DNA from: Cristatella mucedo | Taxonomy: Eukaryota; Bryozoa; Phylactolaemata; Cristatellidae | Assembly: GCA_009760855.2 (NCBI GenBank) | Contig: WPIO01000025.1 | Location: 1,006,501 to 1,070,500 of the forward strand | DNA length: 64,000 bases | Direction of reading: 5' to 3' | In this document: positions 1 through 12,075 of the stretch, one piece after another | Layout of the letters: every line of letters begins with the position of its first letter | Numbering within the stretch: position 1 is the first letter of the stretch | Translations under genes and position numbers: made by a program | Notes under the pieces: model-generated | Database searches by the model: none | What the model was told of the DNA's origin: nothing | Seen by the model: only the letters and a program-made list of their open reading frames with translations

Positions 1-1056
1 CGCTACAGCGGCTGCGGCGGCGACGGTGGCGGCGATGGCGGCGGCGGGCCGAAGCGAACCGGATGCTGGGGTGGCGACGTGATGGGGCGCGCGGGCGACG
101 AGTGCGGCTCGGTGACGGCGGCGGCGCCGTGCGCCTACAGGATCGTGTACAGCTACGCGATCAGCTTGTCGGCGTCGTGCCTGCTGCCGCTCGTTCTGCT
201 CGTGCTCCTGTCGGCCAGTCTGGTCAGGTCGCTGCGCAGGAGCGGCTTCGTCGCCGCGTCCATAATCGCCAGCCGGAAATCCGCATTTCGCTCGCGACAG
301 CGACGAAAAAAGGTACGCAGGAGAGCCGCCGCTGCTCCTCTCGCGTACGTCGCAGGCGTCGGCGATTGCTCTGGTTCGGCCCGCTCGACTTGTAGGCGTC
401 TCTCTCTCTCTCGCCACTAGTTTAAATGACTCCTGCCGCTAGTGCTGGCGGCTTCGGGTGCTTGGCGCCCGCGTTCGCGTCTTCGCGTGTGAGGGTGTGC
501 AGACGAACGAAATCACGGAAGGACGAGCACAGCTTCGGATAAAAAGTCGTCTCATCAAAATTCGAAATAATCCTAAAGAGGGTGAACCGTACGTAAATGC
601 CAGAGAGGCCCCCCTCCGGCTGCTGCTGCCGCCACCGCAGTCGACATCCGCGCGTCTTCGTCATAGGTTACGGAGGTCACAGTTGCTGTGGCGCTGCTGA
701 ACTTGCTCAGCACCGTGCCCTGCCTGCTGCAGGCGGTCGTCCGAGAGGAGTGCGGCAGCCACAGCGAGGCGTTCCGAATAGCGGGCGCCGTGACGCGGAC
801 GCTCCTCGTCCTCAACTCGGCGCTAGACTGCGTCCTCTTCTCGTTCATCAGCAAGTCCTTTCGTCGGCAGTGCTGCGCCCTGTCTGACTGGGGCTCGAGC
901 AGCCGCTGCGAAAGGCGGGCGACGTTCCGTGACGATCCGGCTTTTTCCCGCCAGTCGATGTGCCAGCGCACGGCGGTCGGGCAGCAGCTGGACGAGGCGC
1001 TAAGTGAAGAACGCCGGCGTCGTCCAAGCGCGCCAACTTCTCGCCGCCGACCATAG
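1..1056 (+). CDS. class A (peptide-type) GPCR, 3' part: TM5 to C-terminus
   Basis: Two exons, 1-312 and 667-1056, joined in phase 0 across a 354-bp intron (donor GTACGC at 313, acceptor TAG ending at 666); the stop is at 1054-1056. The frame is open from base 1, so the receptor begins upstream of the window. The first exon gives a Gly-rich extracellular stretch with several Cys, then a clear TM5 (about 141-215, YAISLSASCLLPLVLL) and a very basic third intracellular loop. The second exon gives TM6 with a central Pro (LLNLLSTVPCLL) and TM7 ending NSALDCVLF, followed by a basic helix-8-like FRRQCC that could be palmitoylated. NSxxDxxxF in place of NPxxY is typical of several invertebrate neuropeptide receptors (FMRFamide/myosuppressin type). 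The ligand cannot be assigned: TM1-4 and the DRY motif are outside the window, and the CWxP Trp in TM6 is absent. Receptor identity is fairly sure, the subfamily is a guess. Confidence 0.72.
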
Positions 1057-4000
1057 AGAATGCCGGGAGTCGCCGAAGCTCGCCGGCAGCGTGCGCAGGG
1101 CGGGAGCCCGCGGCGGCGCTAGGGGTCGCTTCGTCATTCGCTTGCAGCCTCCACCTTTTCTACCACTTTTTGAGCTCGGTAACCGAGAGCAGACATCTTT
1201 CTATTGTACAGGTATCTACATTGCGAGCTCTTTTATTTTACAGTGTAACATGTCAACATAGTCGCATCTTTTCACTTGCTTCACAATGAATCTCGTGCAT
1301 GCAATATCAAGCGAGTTTAAACTCGTTTACAACTGATTTTTTAGCATAGTCTACCATTCAGAACAATACACAGTACATTGGCGCATCTGGCATTCGTTTG
1401 ATCAACCTGTATCATAACTTCACCTATTTAATAAGACTTAATAGAATGAAGCAAAAGTTATGGTAAAAAGTTATGATAATGTGAGCTTTGCAGGATTAAT
1501 CTCCGAGATGAGTTATTGGAGAAAATCAAAAGGCTTTCCAAAATTTAAGAGTTGCCATTTCAATCGCTGTCACGATTGCCTTGCCTCTTGCTTGGCAGAG
1601 CTCGAAAAGTGCATGCTTAGACAAGATAATTATTTAACTTTATGCATAAATACTTCATGAGACATTCCACGTGCTCGCTGGTAGTGTGGTCTATACTAAG
1701 CTGATGTCAGACGCTCGATAAGGATACGGTTACCATCCATAACCTTGTTCAGTGTCATTAAAAGTTAACTTTGCTCGACAGCCAGCTATTGATAGGGTCA
1801 CACAGGAATTGATGTTTCTGGAAGCTCGATATTCAATTGTATTGTATGTCTTGCGGATTTGTTCTAAGGTTAGGAAACAAAGAGGATCAGAGTTCATAAC
1901 GGAATTTGCTTCAGCCAAACTTCCCGAGAGAAACTCGGCGGTGAGATTTGAGCATACCGGTGACGTTCTTCATCAGCGCTCAACAGATATAAACCAATAC
2001 ACTGGCAGCACTTGGTTAAGCGTTCGATCGCAAAACATTTGAGCCGAGCATCAGCAATATTCGCATTTATACTACAGCGGACATTTTTAAAGTATCGCAA
2101 ACCTCGCTTGACACTCATCATGCTTTGCCCTTGTTGTATGACTTAAATACACCACAAAGGACTCGATGTAAAAGTGACGTTAATGGCTGTGAATTACGGA
2201 CTAACCAGCAAACGGGCTAACTAACAACCTAGCTTATTAATTATAGAGGTAGGCGACAACAGAATATTTAAAATGAGTCGTTTTGAGATTGTATGCTGTA
2301 CAGTGAATCACTCTTAAAATTCAGCGCCCAGACGTAGTCTTCCGCCATGCTCTCATTCTTTCCGTAGAAGCTGCGTTCAACTTGCACTAAATCCGATGGA
2401 AGCACTCGCGTTGCTCCCCCGAGTAAGCATCCTTCCCGTTCTCCTTGAGTTTATTAGGACGAGCATCTAGGACATCCTGCAGCTCGTTGTGAGCTCGCTC
2501 CTCTTGTGCGAAGTCTCGACCAGCTCTCCACAGATTCCCCTCCCCCTTGTGACTGACAGCTCAGGAGTCACTGCGACAATGCTACTCCCGAGCTGCTTTG
2601 TCCACAGTTGTGAGATTGAGTCGAAACTTTGCGTTTTATCATCTTGGCCCAAAAAAAGATACCGAATTGACCTTTGCCTCAGACAGCTTGGGAAAGAACG
2701 GTGTAGATACTCAGACTGGTGACTTCTTATCTAGAGCTTTGATGAATTGTTTCATTGGGCTCAATTCGATATGCAATGGAAACGTCAGCCCCTTACGAGG
2801 TTCACCAGTGACCCACTCTACGTTGTTGCCCCAGACAGAGTACTCGGTCTGCTGTGGCTAGTCCTAGAGGCGATAGTGAGCATGGTGGTGCCTTGGAGAT
2901 CCGTAAGGATCGTCAACGCCTCGAAGTCTCCAATGACCTCGATGCAAGACTCGCCATAACGCGTAGCGTGTTCAACAAGGACTTGACGCTGCATAATCCT
3001 CTTAGGTGGGGGAACCGAGTGAGTCAGAGGAAGTGGCGGATATTGAAGAGGTTCTTCAATCGAGTAGGTTTTCTCTCGTCTTGATCAACTATCCGAAGAA
3101 TTAGCGAAATACGTCTGCCTGATTGCTTGCTAACTTTAATACTGTCTCAGGAAAATGCATGTATATCACTTAAGCAGCTGGAATTAAGCAAAACTGGTCG
3201 GTTCAAGGTTCCTGTATTCATACAATGTATTTATCTGGAAAATGTCTACTAGGAAAGCATAGTTAGTTTTGATGTGCTGGGGCATAGAATAACAGATCAA
3301 TACCATCCTCATTTACTTCATCTAGGGGTGTGCAATAAATACAGAAATCAAATTCTGAACTTACACGCTTTATGAAAATTTAGGTTTATACAAAAATGCA
3401 CTATCCAAAACTATGAATTGTTTAATTTACCACCAGATCTTTTATACTCATATGTGAAATAATTTTTTGAAATAAGTACACTTAAAATATATCACTGTCT
3501 TGCTCAAAAAGTGAACATTGTAGAAAGCAAGGCCATTTTTACACACGAGGCGTAAGCCGTTTCAAAATATAAAGATAAAATAAAACTTTGTTACGCCGTG
3601 TTATCAGATTTCTTATACGCCGAGAACCTCACCTAATATTATTAGCTGGCCTTTTCTATCGTTAGAAAAGTATTTATTCAAAAATAATTATTGTATGCGA
3701 CAAAGCAATTTATTGCTGTTAAAGTTTTCCTGGCTGCTAGTTGTTCAAGTTTTCCTTTACGGAATCTGCATTCAATCTTATTGCTACGTTGCGTGAGATA
3801 TGTAGCAATTACATAGTTAAGAATTTGGTACCCTAAGAAAGTCATGTTTCCACTGATCTATATAAATAAATTAGAAAAAATGCTTAGTTCTTATTTTTTG
3901 AAGTTACATGCTGAGGAACATACATATGCAAGCTTATTTCGGCACCACTGACTCTTGTTCAAATCTAGAGAAAAATAAAAGACGTTCTTCCTTCATCTAA

Positions 4001-4449
4001 GAAATGAGCAATGTTAAACTTAAGGTCTGTAGGCAACAATAATCTGCAGGCACAATAAATCTGTAGGCACTAATCTGTAGGCACAATAGTCCATAGGCAC
4101 AATAATCCCAATCCAGATTAATTATTCGACTGAAAATTACCAAATGCACCTTAAAAAGTTAAGAGCCTAGTTACTCACCCAGCTCACTGTCACTTAGCAA
4201 ATGCTGGCGTGCTCTTGAAAGTTGTTATGCTGAATCGGTCAAATTGCGAGTGCTTGCGATATTTAGTGGCATCTGATTTCTTTAATGGGTAATCGACTGT
4301 CATAATCTAGGGTTTATATTTAGACTGTAAATACAAAGCTCATATCAAATGGTAGTTGGTTGGAGTTCGAACCCGGCAGCTTTACACTACGGTTGGTGAC
4401 ATTCAGATGTGGCCATTGGTGTCATTGAAATAAATCATTGTACGCTATA
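1057..4449. other. intergenic, no gene recognised
   Basis: AT-rich non-coding sequence downstream of the GPCR stop. Only short open frames without recognisable motifs occur. I see no tRNA and no clear LINE similarity, apart from the short tandem repeat listed at 4024-4109. Old unrecognised repeats may be present. Confidence 0.6.
4024..4109. repeat. short tandem repeat, unit about 16 bp (ATCTGTAGGCACAATA)
   Basis: Five imperfect copies of a unit close to ATCTGTAGGCACAATA lie head to tail, diverging by a few bases each. Intergenic; no function suggested. Confidence 0.75.
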
Positions 4450-4592
4450 CACGATTCCTTTGTATAGCGCCCTAAAAGAACTTAATCTCTATTCAGAGGC
4501 TGCACATATGCCACGGCGCTCGAGCCCACGACCTCGGCGGGACCTTGGTCGAGGCGAGCTCCTTTACCACTGAGCCAAACCAGCGCGACACG
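4450..4592 (-). mobile_element. SINE-1 copy (tRNA head, L2-B-type 3' hairpin), minus strand
   Basis: Read on the minus strand it starts with a tRNA-like head: an A-box-like GGCTCAGTGGTAAAG and a B-box-like GTGGGCTCGAGC. It ends in a sequence close to the L2-B 3' terminus (AGAGATTAAGTTCTTTTAGG, then GCGCTATACAAA). The same unit recurs at 29605, 42343 and 58413, which defines a family. Confidence 0.75.
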
Positions 4593-5059
4593 TTGAGGGC
4601 ATGGACGTATTTATTATTGAGGAAATATCGTTGGAGATGACTGTTGTGCTTTGATAAAAATCCCCATACCTGCGTGTATCGGTGCAAGATTTATGACTTT
4701 AGCTGTGCTTATAAAGGCACTAGCTTCAACGGTATTGATCATACATCTGCGAGGACTAGCAACATTATTGTGCGCTGCATTTACGGTAATGGACTCTAGA
4801 TCAGGAGCCGCTGCAGTGCATTGATAGCATATAGTGTCTGATGTGAGACAATTGATTATAATTATAATTTTAATAATCCTTTTGTAGCACCATACGAGAA
4901 CCGACTCTCTCTTCAGGCACTTTAAAAGTCTATATATAAAGGACGCTACAACAAATACGAAATGGCAATGAAGTTTTCATGCTTTGACTGGCATGAGAAA
5001 ATACTCAAATACGGTTAAAGCAAGCAAAAGCGTGCAATGTGAGACACTCACGGTCGCAG

Positions 5060-5560
5060 GTAAGTAGTATCCCTAGTTAGTGACGTGCAATCAATCATGC
5101 ACAGGCGAGAAAACCACAAAGGAAAGAAAAGGCAAATTCAAGAGTGCTACTCAAAAAGCGTGCCATTCGTGCCGCACTGAATCACGACATGTGCAGTTTC
5201 ATATCGTGCAACCACACAAATGACGTCACTCGGATAGAGCAGAGGCTGCGTGGAGCAAGTAGATTCTTAGCTTTTTCGAATGACAGAAAATCGGATGATG
5301 TCAGCAAGAGTGCCAGTCGATGACGATTTCCATGCTTATGAGCGCGGAAACTGAAGGTACGGTCGCCTATTGATTTCCAGCTATTCCGAGGCGAAATCGA
5401 TCTGCCTGAGTCAAGCGACAGAAAGCCTGGTGAGAATATAAATCGGATACAAATATTGGGGCCGGAGAATTAATGGACCTAAAGGCTAGCGAAAGGATCT
5501 TGAAGTCGAAAGGCTGCTTGAATGGTGGCCATAGAAGATTTGTGAGCAGCGGCATAATCT
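5060..5560 (-). mobile_element. degenerate L2-like LINE fragment, minus strand
   Basis: The minus-strand frame 5564-5367 encodes a peptide with IDFKVLSLTFRSL-like and LHWLP-like signatures of the L2 reverse transcriptase C-terminal region (seen here as FDFKILSLAFRSI). It abuts, head to head, the plus-strand L2-A copy that begins near 5565. It is 5'-truncated and has no coding capacity. Confidence 0.65.
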
Positions 5561-5564
5561 CCAT

Positions 5565-6680
5565 GTATACGCAACCTCTGGGAAAAGTGATTAAGGCCCA
5601 TGGAATAGAATATCACTTCTATGCTGACGATACTCAGTTGTATTTGTCATTTAAACCGTCGGAATCTGCTGCAGCAACTGAAAAACTGAATGCTTGCCTT
5701 GCCGATATTCGATCCTGGATGTCGGAAAACTTCCTGAAATTAAATGACAATAAAACCGAACTGCTGCTCATAGGACACCCTAAGCGTGTGGCTGGATTAA
5801 AAGGCTTTGCTGTTCTAATAGGTGATGCTATTGTACGACCTTCACCACATGCTCGTAATCTAGGCGTCGTGTTCGACAGCTGCCTCAATTTCAAAAGCTT
5901 CATTCAAAAGACTGCCTCTACAGCTAGCCATCACATCCAATCCCTATCCAAGATTAGAAGCTGTCTCCCACAGTGGCTTGTAAAACATTTAACTAGCTCT
6001 TTAGTTCTGTCTCGGCTTGATTATTGTAATTCCCTTTTGGCTGGGCTACCAAAGAAAGCTACTATGCCACTACAGCGGACTATGAATATGGCTGCAAGGC
6101 TGGTCTTCAAGTCCCAGCGGTTTGAGCACGTGTCACTTCTGCTGAAAGAGCTGGGATGGTTGCCGGTTGAGCAAACGATACAGAGCAAAGTTCTTACGCT
6201 GACCCACAAGGCCCGCCACGGCTTGGCTCCTTCGTACCTAGCTGAACTGCTGCATCAGTTTCAGCCTGTTCGCGCCCTCAGGTCCTGTGTGGACAATAAA
6301 TTAGCTGCCCCATTCCTCCGCTTAAAGACAGTTGGCGACAGAAGATTAAGCTCTGCAGGTCCTAGACTGTGGAACTCGCTTCCACAATTCTTACGCAACG
6401 ACATCTACTCTCCCACTGCCGACTATGGCACATCTTTTTCAGCGGTCCTGAACTGCTACTTCTATGCTACTCACTACCTCAACTGCTTTCCTAACTCTGC
6501 TATGCTTCCCACTTTCTCTTTGTTGCGTGAGACGAAGTCTGTTGGGTACCGAATGCGTACCGAAAGCCGCTTAGGCTGTGAGTGCGCTATACAAAACTCT
6601 CCTGCGTAACACCCACATGGTCTTTATGACTTTGTGGAGTTACTGAAGGAGATACATTACATTACATTACATAATGTGGC
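5565..6680 (+). mobile_element. L2-A LINE: reverse transcriptase C-terminal half and 3' tail
   Basis: A 5'-truncated L2/CR1-like non-LTR retrotransposon. The frame encodes the RT palm with the catalytic box FYADDTQLYL near 5617-5646, then WMSENFLKLNDNKTELL and the thumb region (LDYCNSLLAGLPKK, LGWLPVEQTIQSKVLTL), and ends at the stop at 6607-6609. After the stop come about 45 bp and an ATTAC-type tandem tail at 6655-6675. The open frame can be extended upstream to 5473, but those first 30 or so codons are antisense to the neighbouring LINE fragment and do not belong to this element. The RT fingers and the endonuclease are missing, so it is immobile by itself. Confidence 0.9.
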
Positions 6681-7284
6681 AGTTGAGACATTTACGATAG
6701 ATGAGCCTAAATGCCGATTTCTACATCAACTGTATGCTCCTTATTCATTTGCAGCGATTGGTAAAGCGCTTGGACTAAGATTTTTCTCTTGGGGTGTTAT
6801 ACAAATTACTTAGAGTTTTTGCAATTATTATTAATATTATTGTTACTATTGTCGTCTGAAAGAACTAAAAGTAGTGAGTAACACAGTTCTAGTAAGGATA
6901 TCACGAATAAATGGACTACCGTCCCTGTTGTGTCCTTATCTATCAAAGCCATAATTTCTTGAAATGCTACTTAGGTGAAAATAGGTCAACTATAGTAGAG
7001 CTGGTGTGCTCATTTAGTGGCAAATCTGTTTTTAGAGATTACATCCCGAGACTTCAGTTGATGGGCTGGACAAGCCAATTTAGACAGTAAGGCTTTCTTG
7101 CTTTTGCGTAGTAATTGGTTTTGCCTTTAGCAGTAATCTAACGATAATCTCGCAGCTCGTTACTTTCAATTAGCAGAGTAAGTGCTTTTTGACCCAGATA
7201 AAGCATGCAAATTTCATGGAATTGGATGCCGAAGAGTTTCGCATTGGCAGCGGGCACTGCCAAATCCTCTGGTGGACTTGAACT

Positions 7285-8245
7285 GCTTTTAATAATAATA
7301 AGAGTCATAATAAAACACTTGATATGGTGCCCTCGGAGAACTCAAAGGAAGCAAGATCGAATGGTTAGTGGTAGCACACTAAATGATAACAAGCATAACG
7401 TGATGGCACACTAGGTAAGGCGGTTGCTTTCACGGCCTCGGTACCGAGGTCGTGGGTTCGATTCCTGCGGCGGGGCGATCCTTTATCGCCACTGCAAGCG
7501 GTGGTGATAGCCGTAAAGGCTCTTCTGTCGCTATACAAAAGAGGCTGTTAAATCAGCTAGGATTTATTTATTATTATTTAACATGGGAATAGGTGATGCA
7601 CATGATCAGCAAGCAAACAGGGTTAGTGGCAACCAGCGTGCACAGTGCGTCAGCACCCATAGGCACGGATCGATCACAGTGACCCACTAAATGCTGTGAT
7701 ACATAGATGCTTTTTTTAGTTTATTTTCACATGCGGTCGAAAATTTATCAGTTTTATCAATTATTTATTAGTCAGGAGATGCCGCGACGCAAGTCGGGAG
7801 TGAGTTCCAGGCTTTGGAAGCATACGAACCAAAGCCACGGTCTCCAAAAGATTTGAGGTTTGTACGAGGTATAGGTAAACGGTTAGATTCCGAAAAGCGG
7901 GTGACACAAGCCTTAGCCTGGTGGGGCAGTAGATCTTGTAGGTAGGCTGGAGCCAAAGAATGAGGGTACCTAAAAGTAAGTGACAGAACCTTGGAGTCGA
8001 TGCGTTGCTTGACTGGGAGCCAGTGCACGTCCGCGAGAAGTGGCTAGATGTAGCAACTGCGCCCCTCACGACAGACAAGCCTAGCTGCCAGGCTCTGCAC
8101 CAGTCGTAAGCGCTTGATTTCGCAGGCCGGGAGGCCAGCAAGCAGTGAGTTACAGAAGTCATCACGGGATGTCAAAAATGCGTGGATCAATTTAGATGCG
8201 GTGGAATTGGTGACCAAGGAGACAAGCAGCCACTGAATTGTTCAC
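7285..8245 (-). mobile_element. L2-B LINE fragment, minus strand, split by a SINE-2
   Basis: The minus strand carries L2-B thumb/C-terminal coding (LHWLPVKQRIDSKVLSLTF around 8028) and 3' UTR running towards 7566, where a SINE-2 interrupts it. L2-B sequence resumes at 7400 and ends with TTATTATT near 7290. The coding frame is broken. The characteristic 3' hairpin is partly deleted. Confidence 0.82.
7397..7580 (+). mobile_element. SINE-2 copy (tRNA head), inserted in L2-B
   Basis: The tRNA-like head has a B box GGTTCGATTCC at about 7455. It is followed by a body with a hairpin-forming GGCGATCCTTTATCGCC-type segment and AAAGAGGCTGTTAAATCAGC, and then an ATTTATTATT tail. Sister copies lie at 17643(-), 31151(+) and 52662(-). 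The flanking sequences on both sides are contiguous in intact L2-B copies, so this is a nested insertion. Confidence 0.82.
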
Positions 8246-8249
8246 TGCG

Positions 8250-10300
8250 AAAGTCTGTCAATGGGTGTCTGCACAGCTAAATGATCTGCCGGACAATCTA
8301 GTTAGCGCTCCACATAGGGTCTAACTGAATGAGTGCCGGCAAGACTGTATTGATGAGACGATACCAGAGGTAAACATAATAAAATGCAATTGCACTCGCT
8401 TGTGCAGTGGCGCATAGACATTTGCTCCTCTGTGCATTGCATGCAGAATTCATGTGTTCTTGTTTTGAATTTTTTATTTTATTAGACAGGGCTGGATATA
8501 CAAGTGTTCGAATACCTCTAAGCAAGTAAAGATCTGGTAATTTAAACGTAAGGAAAGCCACGCGTTCAGGTAATACATTGAAACTTAGCTCGTTGCTGCG
8601 ACGGCTTCGGGTGATGAAGAAAAGACAAGACTCCTACAACGACAGCTGCCAAGAAGGCATTTAAAAATCACCGTCTTTTGACAAAGCGCTTTAGTTCCAA
8701 AGCCACTGCAGAGCTTTCGTAGGTAGCACTCTTAAATGCACTAAGTGAGCACAGTAGTGGTTCACGTCAGCGATTGTCTCTCTTTTTGCCTAGCAGTGTA
8801 CCACTTCGAGTCCGAAAGTGTTGGCCTCCAGGATAAGCTGCTAGTTGCAGGCCAGCACTTGAATGGCGAATCATCTACAAGCACTTGGACAGGCTACTGG
8901 CTCTCCTTCTTTCGTCTTTCTTAAAAAAAACATAGGACTTAATGTGAAAGGCTAATGTCCAGGCGGGCATTGGCTACAAATTTGTCCGCGGCCGCTACCC
9001 TAGCTTGGAGGCGCAGTAAGTTCGTCGTCAGGACCTGACGTACTCGAGTGCAATTCCAGAAAAACTACGATCTGAATGGAGATTTTGTGTCGCAGTGGCT
9101 GAAAAGTGAATGAATTTTAAGAATGGCTTTCGCATAATTCGAAGAAATGGCGAGCGAGGTCTTTTTTAAAGTACCCTATCTGAAGCTTTGCTCATGCTGC
9201 CTGCAAATGATGAGCGACCTTTCGCTTACCGACTTGTCCTGCTAGTGCAACTCACAATACCGCCTTAATGCGCACGACGGCGTCTAATCTGTGACAAAAT
9301 ATTACGGTCCTGGGAAAACGATTCATGAATGTTGCCAAAATATATACGAATATCTATATATAAAGTGTGTATACGCCCCAGTGAAGAATGAAATGCATGT
9401 TAAGTGAGAGTATTGTAGGTATATTTAAAAAAAAACTGCACTCAGAAGTCTGCACAGGGACTCAAAGTAGCTATAGCTTGGTTTGTCGACCAAGATGGCT
9501 GAGCTGCATTTCCAGTTACATATGAATTCGCCACCGGTGACCTTTTACTAACCATCCAGCGTAAAGGAAGAAACCGTAGATTAGATTTCCTGTAGATTCA
9601 CCTCGATATGAATCCGAAGAAAAACTTGCAACACGATGGATTAGGTGATTTAAGTGCGATTTTTGGATTGTAAAAACGTTAAGGGATGTTAAAAATACTT
9701 CTAAAATTAGTCCGGCGATCACATTTTTTTAATCGCATCTGTCAAAAGACAATCGTGTTAGAAAATGGATTGAAAGCTCTGAAGACTTCCATATAAAAAA
9801 CTGGTGATGTAAACCATGCCTAATCTGGCTGTAAACCGGAAGCAACCTATCTATAAATAACAAATTGACAGATCTCTGCACATGCGACTTGTATCCCAAC
9901 TTGTTGAACCTTGGTAGATCGAGGTACATGCGTAAAACTTGTTGAGATGCATACTTGTGACTTGTATAGCACTTCACTTTAGTGTGGCCTGATGCCTCTT
10001 ACAGCCCATAACTCGGCTAATACTTCAAGTATCAGAGTGAAATTTGAATAGAGAGCTTAGCTCGGCTTGTATAACGATATGCAAGATTATATCTGATATC
10101 AGTCCAATTAGTTTTGCTCTTTATGTCATCAAACTTCCTGGAGCTTTATTTTATGCAATTGTGGACATGTATAGCAAAGCTTGTACAACCAAAATAAAAA
10201 ATAACTTCGTCTTGTCATACAAGCAGAACTGAACTCCCATTTCAAATTTCACTCTGACACGCGAAGTATGAGCCGAGTTGTGGAATTTTGCTCACTCTAA
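8250..10300. other. intergenic, nothing recognised
   Basis: No convincing open frame, RNA gene or known repeat seen. Short frames present have no motif and no splice-site context. Confidence 0.55.
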
Positions 10301-10314
10301 AAAGCATTGGGGTA

Positions 10315-10460
10315 ATATGCTCTCACTTCGAGACCCGAGTAGTGGGTTCTAATCCTGTGGGGGAGGTCAGTTATGTTTTACATGCTGCATGCGATAGTTA
10401 TAGCCTTTATGGATTTTCTACCAGCTATCTACTTTGAGGCTGTATTATTCGATAGCATTT
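10315..10460 (+). mobile_element. decayed SINE-2 copy
   Basis: A B-box-like GTGGGTTCTAATCCTG is followed at the expected distance by ATAGCCTTTATGG and GAGGCTGTATTATTC, which parallel the SINE-2 body. It is heavily diverged and so an old copy. Confidence 0.5.
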
Positions 10461-10633
10461 TGCTTTCTTTAGTTAGGAGACGGTAAAAATTTGAAATAAA
10501 CCTCATTCGTGGTTCTAATGAATTTTGGTGAAGTAGAGTCCACAAAAATAAAAGGGCAATAGCAGGACGGCTCCCCATTGCTCGAGAACAGCAAAGTTAT
10601 CTACTACAATCGCGTCTTTTATTATGCAAGATC

Positions 10634-10636
<3 letters not shown>

Positions 10637-10720
<84 letters not shown>

Positions 10721-10752
10721 TTTCTCTCTCTTTCTCTCTCTCTCTCTCTCTG
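10637..10752. repeat. (CT)n microsatellite
   Basis: About 115 bp of CT dinucleotide repeat with a few CCCT/TTCT interruptions towards its 3' end, followed by a short GT-rich stretch. Open frames across it encode only Ser-Leu or Glu-Arg repeats and are not genes. Confidence 0.97.
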
Positions 10753-10849
10753 TGCGTTGTGTGTGAGGTTTGTATGTGTTTGTGTGTGTGTGTTTGTGTG
10801 AATATTGCCCGATCATGCCATAGTCTTTGATATTATTATAAGACGCCCT

Positions 10850-11640
10850 CATTTTATACGCCTTATGCAGCTGACGCGTCGAAATATTCTCTATGACTTA
10901 TTCTGCTAGTGAGGAGAGAACTTATCTCCAGAGATCAATTTTCCTTGCCAGCAGAGTTGTACCGAACATTAGAATTTGGAGATACGGGTGTATTCAAATT
11001 GTAGAGGTGTTAATAAATTGGACTGCTATTCGAGCTTGGTGTCTTGCTTACCGGAGAACTATGTCCATATCACGCTTAATATTTGGGCTATTGTGATCCG
11101 CCTATTGCTATCTAACTGCTTTACCAGGTCAAAGTTCACCTCTACCTGAGTCATCCTCACTAAACTTGTGCGGCCTTCGTTCAATCCGCAGGCTCAAAAA
11201 TAAACTCGTTCCCCGGTAGGGTTCGTATGTCCGGGGCTGATTAAATGTGTTCGGTACGGCTAGCTGCGGGTCCCCAGGCTGGGCCAAGCTTCCCATTCGA
11301 CTTTAGGCCGGATGAGCGACGAAGGCGCTTTGACAGTCGTTTAGGGACTCTAGGTTGGTTCGAACATGGACTTCGGCACAAATTGATCTCCGGTGCTTAG
11401 CAAATGAAGGACTGCTGGAGCTACTAGACACCGCTTCCACCCTCGGATTAATGCAAAATGCCGGCTTCCTGGGACTTATTGCCCGCGCGATGCCGAGCTC
11501 CCACTTGGTATGTTGTTCCTAATACCCCCTCGGCGGGTACTGATGACGAGTTGAGACGTGCGACGGGTGTGCGAGTTACGACTTCGCAGCCACTCGTACC
11601 TTTGACGGTAGTGCGCCAGTATCCTGCAACAGTGGCACAA
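10850..11640. other. intergenic, no gene supported
   Basis: Mixed-composition spacer between the two microsatellite tracts. A short stretch around 11410-11520 reads as a protein-like frame, but it has no motif, start or splice context, so I do not call it. Confidence 0.5.
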
Positions 11641-11642
11641 TT

Positions 11643-11760
11643 GTGTGTCTGTGTCTGTGTCTGTGTCTGCGTGTGTGTCTGTGTCTGTGTCTGTGTCTGT
11701 GTCTGCGTGTGTGTCTGCGTGTGTGTCTGCGTGTGTGTCTGCGTGTGTGTCTGCGTCTGT

Positions 11761-11825
<65 letters not shown>

Positions 11826-12075
11826 TGTCTGTGTCTGTGTCTGTGTCTGTGTCTGTGGCTGTGTCTGTGTCTGTGTCTGTGTCTGTGGCTGTGGCTGTGG
11901 CTGTGTCTGTGTCTGTGTCTGTGTCTGTGTCTGTGTCTGTGTCTGTGTCTGTGTCTGTGGCTGTGTCTGTGTCTGTGTCTGTGTCTATGTCTGTGTCTGT
12001 GTCTGTGTCTGTGTCTGTGTCTGTGTCTCTGTGTATCTCTGTGTGTATCTGTGTGTCTCTGTGTCTATGTCAGTG
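11643..12075. repeat. hexanucleotide (GTGTCT)n tract with variant blocks
   Basis: About 430 bp of a 6-bp unit GTGTCT, with internal blocks of GCGTCT (about 11750-11822) and scattered GTGGCT units. It has no stop codon in any of the three plus-strand frames, giving false Cys-Val, Leu-Cys and Ser-Val frames of 150-220 codons. Confidence 0.97.

Noticed and set aside
5473..5564. N-terminal extension of the L2-A reverse transcriptase frame
   Set aside because: This part is antisense to another LINE fragment and matches L2 coding only on the minus strand.
7430..7475. tRNA gene (B-box-like GGTTCGATTCC with a possible A box)
   Set aside because: The same head occurs in at least four copies attached to an identical non-tRNA body, and the cloverleaf is not sound. 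It is the head of SINE-2.
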